A stretch of DNA of 64,000 nucleotides from Helicobacter sp. 13S00482-2 (GTDB lineage Bacteria; Campylobacterota; Campylobacteria; Campylobacterales; Helicobacteraceae), in NCBI RefSeq assembly GCF_002272795.1, contig NZ_MLAT01000001.1:218369-282368 (forward strand), given 5' to 3'. The notes beneath the pieces were generated by a model. That model was not told where the DNA came from. It was given only the letters and a program-made list of their open reading frames with translations, and did no database searches. Positions 60,896 through 64,000 of this stretch are shown piece after piece (within the stretch, counting starts at the first letter, position 1; the number at the start of each line of letters is the position of its first letter). The translations under genes and the position numbers were made by a program.

Positions 60896-61912
60896 ATGGA
60901 ATTTTCAAGCAATCATTCAATAATATGGATCATTCTTGCAGGTTTTCTTATCTCCTTGCTCACTTCAAGCATCATCATCTTAATCTCCAAAAAATTTCAT
61001 ATCTTCATAGACAAAATCGACAATCTCAAGCCCCAACGCTTCCACAATATCCCTACTTCAAGAGCTGGTGGAATCGGTATATTTGTGAGTTTCTTTATCA
61101 TTTTTTTGATCTTCAAAGATACAAATTTATATTTTCTATTGGCCATAGCCATAGTATTTTGTAGCGGACTATTAGAGGATTTTTCAACTTCTCTCTCTCC
61201 AAAAGCCCGTCTTTATATTCAGCTATTAGGGAGTGCCATAGCTGTATTTGGAATGCAAGCCTCCATCACAAATCTATCACCAATTATCACATTACCCTAT
61301 TTTGCAGGTATTGCATTAGCATTATTTGGTATTGTAGGGGTTTGCAATGCTATGAATATCATCGATGGATTCAATGGACTTGCTGGAGGATTTTCTTTGA
61401 TGGTATTTTTGTGTATTGCTATAGTGGCTTTTATTTTGAAAGTAGATTTTATTTTTTTCACTTCCATTATCGGTATAGCTTCAACTATGGGCTTTTTAGC
61501 TCTGAATTTTCCAAAGGGCAAGATATTCTTAGGAGATGGAGGGGCTTATATGTTAGGGTTCATCATCGCACTGCTTCTAGCTATTCTCGCACAAAAAAAC
61601 GTTGGTATTTCCGCCTGGTTTGGACTCGCAGTGATGATTTATCCTGTTTGGGAAGTGATATATTCCATGATTAGAAGAGTTTTGAATAAAAAATCCACCA
61701 CTGAGCCCGACAAAGAACACCTTCACACACTCATTTATTCAAAAATCAAAAACAACCCACTCACAGCAACTCTAATATGGCTTTTCAATCTCCCCTTTAT
61801 GGTTCTTGCTGTAGTTTTTATGCACGATGATTGGATCTTAATAGGAATCTCCATCGCATTCATCATTATTTATATGCTCATTTACAAAAAACTACTCAGC
61901 TCAAATTCCTAA
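60896..61912 (+). CDS. WecA/MraY-family undecaprenyl-phosphate sugar-1-phosphate transferase
   Basis: The protein has 338 residues and ten or eleven membrane helices. HNIPTSRAGGIGIFVSFF, then FCSGLLEDFSTSLSPKARLY with the acidic D residue pair, NAMNIIDGFNGLAGGFSLMV, and LGDGGAYMLGFIIALLLAIL are family signatures. The cytoplasmic loop DKEHLHTLIYSKIKNNPLTA has the HxH-type segment of WecA. It transfers a sugar phosphate (GlcNAc-1-P in H. pylori WecA) to the lipid carrier, beginning O-antigen or glycan synthesis. ATG 60896 with AAAGGA six bases before is preferred over 60890. Confidence 0.88.
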   Translation: MEFSSNHSIIWIILAGFLISLLTSSIIILISKKFHIFIDKIDNLKPQRFHNIPTSRAGGIGIFVSFFIIFLIFKDTNLYFLLAIAIVFCSGLLEDFSTSLSPKARLYIQLLGSAIAVFGMQASITNLSPIITLPYFAGIALALFGIVGVCNAMNIIDGFNGLAGGFSLMVFLCIAIVAFILKVDFIFFTSIIGIASTMGFLALNFPKGKIFLGDGGAYMLGFIIALLLAILAQKNVGISAWFGLAVMIYPVWEVIYSMIRRVLNKKSTTEPDKEHLHTLIYSKIKNNPLTATLIWLFNLPFMVLAVVFMHDDWILIGISIAFIIIYMLIYKKLLSSNS

Positions 61913-61917
61913 AACCT

Positions 61918-62556
61918 CTAATGAAGCCATTTTACAGCCTCTTCATAAGGCTTTCGGTGTTTATTAGGAATCCTATTGCCTATTGAATACCCAAAACTTA
62001 TCAAGCAAACAGGATTCAAACATTCCATATCAATATACTCATTCAATAGCTTCTTCAATCCTTTGGCATAAAATCCACCAATAATACACGAATCAATATC
62101 TAGCATCGCAGCAGTTTGAGTCATCTGCCCAATAGCAATAAAACATTGCTCAGCAACATAAGCATCGATAGCTTTTTCATTCCCTTTCAGGCGATTTTCT
62201 CGAACCGATAAAATCATTTCTGAAATCACAGCATAAATATCCATACCTTCATAGAGACTTTTCACATAATGACAATCAGGTCTGATCATATCACCTATGA
62301 GACCATTCACAACCACCAAATGCGAACAATCTTGGATTTTGGTTTGATTCCCCAGAGCATCTTTGGCAATTTCATTTTTTAAAAAATCCGAAGTGATAAC
62401 CACAAACTTCCAAGGCTCTAACCCAAGCGAACTTGGTGCGAACCTCCCAGCTTCTAAAATCACCTCAAAATCCTCTAGAGATATTTTTTTATCCCTATCA
62501 AAATCCCTACAAGAATAACGACGTTTAATAATGTCTAAAATCTCATCTTTTCTCAT
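61918..62556 (-). CDS. rdxA: RdxA-like NAD(P)H nitroreductase
   Basis: The protein has 212 residues and binds FMN. IIKRRYSCRDFDRDKKISLE is the N-terminal FMN loop, RFAPSSLGLEPWKFVVITSD follows, and EQCFIAIGQMTQTAAMLDID with SCIIGGFYAKGL are similar to RdxA. Homologues reduce metronidazole to its toxic form, so losses cause resistance in H. pylori. It is intact here. The symbol is by similarity; FrxA-type is the alternative. It converges on the WecA-like gene with five bases between stops. Confidence 0.75.
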   Translation of the reverse strand: MRKDEILDIIKRRYSCRDFDRDKKISLEDFEVILEAGRFAPSSLGLEPWKFVVITSDFLKNEIAKDALGNQTKIQDCSHLVVVNGLIGDMIRPDCHYVKSLYEGMDIYAVISEMILSVRENRLKGNEKAIDAYVAEQCFIAIGQMTQTAAMLDIDSCIIGGFYAKGLKKLLNEYIDMECLNPVCLISFGYSIGNRIPNKHRKPYEEAVKWLH

Positions 62557-62699
62557 AAAATCCCTTTCAATCCAATCAATAATTTTTTATATGAAGATTG
62601 ATGATACCATACAAACACCCCTGAATAAGAAATATTCAAGATTTCTAGATAGCAAAATCCTCAAAACCTATTTCCCACTCACAGCTCAAATCATTTTTT

Positions 62700-62759
62700 C
62701 ATCTTCTCATCACCCTAACACACATCCAATTAGTACTCATAAATCAAAGCTTCTCAAAT
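62700..62759 (+). repeat. Left flanking direct repeat of the array
   Basis: CATCTTCTCATCACCCTAAC leads a 60-base sequence that returns at 63861-63950. The right copy has about 30 extra bases after ACCCATTC. Both end in AGTACTCATAAATCAAA followed by CTTCTCAAAT. Confidence 0.8.
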
Positions 62760-63310
62760 CCAATTGCAGGTCTTATCACAAGAAGTCTTTTATGGATAAT
62801 TGAACTCATTATTGAGTAGTTCTCTAAAGTTTTCTCACAAGCCAAATCAACACCACTGATTTGCATTCTTTATTTGTTCTTCTATCATCTCTATACCCAA
62901 AATCCTTTTAATCAGATTTATTTGAAATGCTTATCGTTCTTCCACAATGTCATCACATTTTGACATCATCAGTGAAGTTTTATGCATAACACCCTCTCTT
63001 CTTCACTCGCTTCTCTCAAACCCAAACCGCACGTAACGCATTCACTCCATTTTTTATAACAAACCCAAACCTCACGAAGAATAAAGATTGATTCTAGGCA
63101 AATCAATGAAGTTTTATGACCTTTAAACCAACATAACGTCTTCACCAACATCTCAAAGTCTATCATCTGTGTTATTTTTATCTCCTCCTCTCACCTCTTA
63201 CGTTCCTTTTTTGCCCTCTCTTATGAAAATAAAACAAATTTCCCTCTTATCAAAAAATCCTCCCTTCAAACTCAAACCCTCACATAGCCCCTTCACTCCT
63301 TTGCCTGAAA

Positions 63311-63446
63311 CCCTCTCTTCTTCACTCCTCTTTTTTATATCAAACTCAAACCACATATAATCCTTACAATTATTCAACCCCCCCCCTCCTGCTTTTTTGT
63401 CTCAAATTCCTATTGAAAACATCAGAGGGACATGCTCCCTTCACTC
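63311..63446 (+). repeat. 136-base direct repeat, copy 1 (contains C9)
   Basis: The unit starts CCCTCTCTTCTTCACTCCTC and ends CATGCTCCCTTCACTC. It contains a run of nine C at 63378-63386 and the near-palindrome AGGGACATGCTCCCT. The next copy begins 77 bases after its end. Confidence 0.85.
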
Positions 63447-63460
63447 TTTTTTTTTATAAC

Positions 63461-63539
63461 AAACTCAAATCCCGTATAAAACCCCTCCGCTCTCCTGTCT
63501 GAAACCCAAACCCTGCATAACACCCTCTCTTCTTCACTC
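63461..63539 (+). repeat. 79-base direct repeat, copy 1
   Basis: The unit reads AAACTCAAATCCCGTATAAA onward, with CTCCTGTCTGAAACCCAAA, and ends TTCTTCACTC. It returns at 63755-63833, identical by eye. Confidence 0.85.
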
Positions 63540-63658
63540 CTCTTTTTCATATCAAACTCAAACCACATATAATCCTTACAATTATTCAACCCCCCCCCTC
63601 CTGCTTTTTTGTCTCAAATTCCTATTGAAAACATCAGAGGGACATGCTCCCTTCACTC
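63523..63658 (+). repeat. 136-base direct repeat, copy 2 (contains C9)
   Basis: This copy is identical to copy 1 except for one T to C change near its 26th base, as read by eye. It contains C9 at 63590-63598. It overlaps the end of the first 79-base unit, so the array is a mosaic. Confidence 0.85.
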
Positions 63659-63683
63659 CATTGTCTGAAACTCCACATAGCCT

Positions 63684-63744
63684 CTCCTGCTTTTTTGTCT
63701 CAAATTCCTATTGAAAACATCAGAGGGACATGCTCCCTTCACTC
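63684..63744 (+). repeat. 61-base partial third copy of the 136-base repeat
   Basis: It carries only the right half, from CTCCTGCTTTTTTGTC to CTTCACTC, without the C9 tract. Confidence 0.85.
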
Positions 63745-63754
63745 TTTTTATCTC

Positions 63755-63833
63755 AAACTCAAATCCCGTATAAAACCCCTCCGCTCTCCTGTCTGAAACC
63801 CAAACCCTGCATAACACCCTCTCTTCTTCACTC
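63755..63833 (+). repeat. 79-base direct repeat, copy 2
   Basis: Second copy of the unit at 63461-63539. It is preceded by CTTTTTATCTC instead of the T9-ATAAC that precedes copy 1. Confidence 0.85.
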
Positions 63834-63860
63834 TTTTTTGTCTCAAAACCTCTCTTTTCT

Positions 63861-63950
63861 CATCTTCTCATCACCCTAACACCCATTCAAATAGAACGAA
63901 TATTCTTTCCTTTTTGAAATTTAGTACTCATAAATCAAAACTTCTCAAAT
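63861..63950 (+). repeat. Right flanking direct repeat of the array, with insertion
   Basis: Second copy of the 62700-62759 sequence. About 30 extra bases, including GAACGAATATTCTTTCC, are found between its two halves. Confidence 0.75.
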
Positions 63951-64000
63951 GCCCTACCAAATGATATTCTATGACGTATTTTATAGAGATATTCAATCAT

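Larger units (their letters stand above)
62557..64000. repeat. Pyrimidine-rich direct-repeat array with no clear gene
   Basis: This 1.4-kb stretch is C/T-rich on the plus strand, with repeated phrases such as TTCACTC, CTCAAACTCAAACC and GTATAAAAC. It contains larger direct repeats: a 136-base unit at 63311-63446 and 63523-63658 (one mismatch by eye), a third partial copy at 63684-63744, a 79-base unit at 63461-63539 and 63755-63833, and flanking 60-base copies at 62700-62759 and 63861-63950. No reading frame of usual composition is present. Frames with the appearance of protein (GFYTGFEFEIKRVKGAC on the minus strand) have no start codon. Confidence 0.85.

Noticed and set aside
63169..63360. 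Open frame of 63 codons in the repeat region, plus strand
   Set aside because: The translation is low-complexity Ser/Pro/Leu/Phe, caused by the pyrimidine-rich repeats. There is no ribosome binding site and the frame crosses repeat borders.
62557..64000. Repeat array as a CRISPR
   Set aside because: Units are 61-136 bases and nearly contiguous, with no regular 28-37 base repeats and no unique spacers of constant size. There are no cas genes near.

Overview
The window is AT-rich bacterial DNA that I read as a non-pylori member of the genus Helicobacter (Campylobacterota). The evidence is the many short gene blocks in the same order as in H. pylori. From memory of that genome these are: metG / HP0418-like / cmoB / HP0420-like / cholesterol glucosyltransferase; rimO / gpt / class V aminotransferase; ccoI / methyltransferase / ribD near gltS; alaS / maf; ccoS and fqrB; gapA next to a Bax-inhibitor-like protein; a PLD lipoprotein / frdB / frdA / frdC / tpiA. 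Other genes are more Campylobacter-like and are absent from H. pylori as I know it: a Cts-type pseudopilus, CheR plus CheB, and ilvA. Species cannot be fixed from sequence alone.

Layout. Bases 1-239 hold the end of a YnfA-like membrane protein. Bases 245-13528 are one uninterrupted minus-strand run. It starts with the cbb3 oxidase genes ccoNOQP and four accessory genes, then passes without a break into a type II secretion / type IV pilus-like assembly system: pseudopilins, GspL-, PilO- and PilP-like proteins, a secretin, a TPR protein, GspE and GspF. Its closest counterpart is the Campylobacter Cts transformation apparatus. Bases 13.6-17.6 kb hold tilS, rimO, gpt and an aminotransferase. Bases 17.8-24.9 kb hold an orphan methyltransferase and the metG-cmoB-cholesterol glucosyltransferase operon. 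Bases 25-30.6 kb hold a second operon: DMT permease, CoA-binding protein, ilvA, polytopic membrane protein, an orphan pseudopilin and a glycosyltransferase. A 400-base gap then carries a candidate small RNA and terminator, followed by the haem oxygenase hugZ with a Fur-like box.

Bases 31.9-41.6 kb carry the copper ATPase CcoI, a methyltransferase, ribD, a SulP permease, gltS, a carboxyspermidine dehydrogenase-type enzyme and cfa. Bases 41.7-48.6 kb carry alaS, maf, ccoS, fqrB, a DUF465 protein, a ThiE-N-domain-like protein, a Bax-inhibitor-type membrane protein and gapA. Bases 48.6-49.53 kb are a decayed gene containing an 11-G tract. Bases 49.5-55 kb hold a phospholipase D lipoprotein and fumarate reductase frdCAB preceded by a 65-residue protein. 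tpiA-lpxD, a chemotaxis operon (transducer, CheB, CheR), a PAP2 phosphatase, a WecA-like transferase and an RdxA-like nitroreductase follow. The last 1.4 kb is a pyrimidine-rich array of direct repeats with no convincing gene.

Together the genes describe a microaerobic organism: high-affinity cbb3 oxidase with its assembly factors CcoI and CcoS at separate sites, fumarate respiration, FqrB redox coupling, methylation-dependent chemotaxis, envelope sterol glycosylation and probably a pseudopilus for DNA uptake or secretion. I found no tRNA, rRNA, insertion sequence or CRISPR array.
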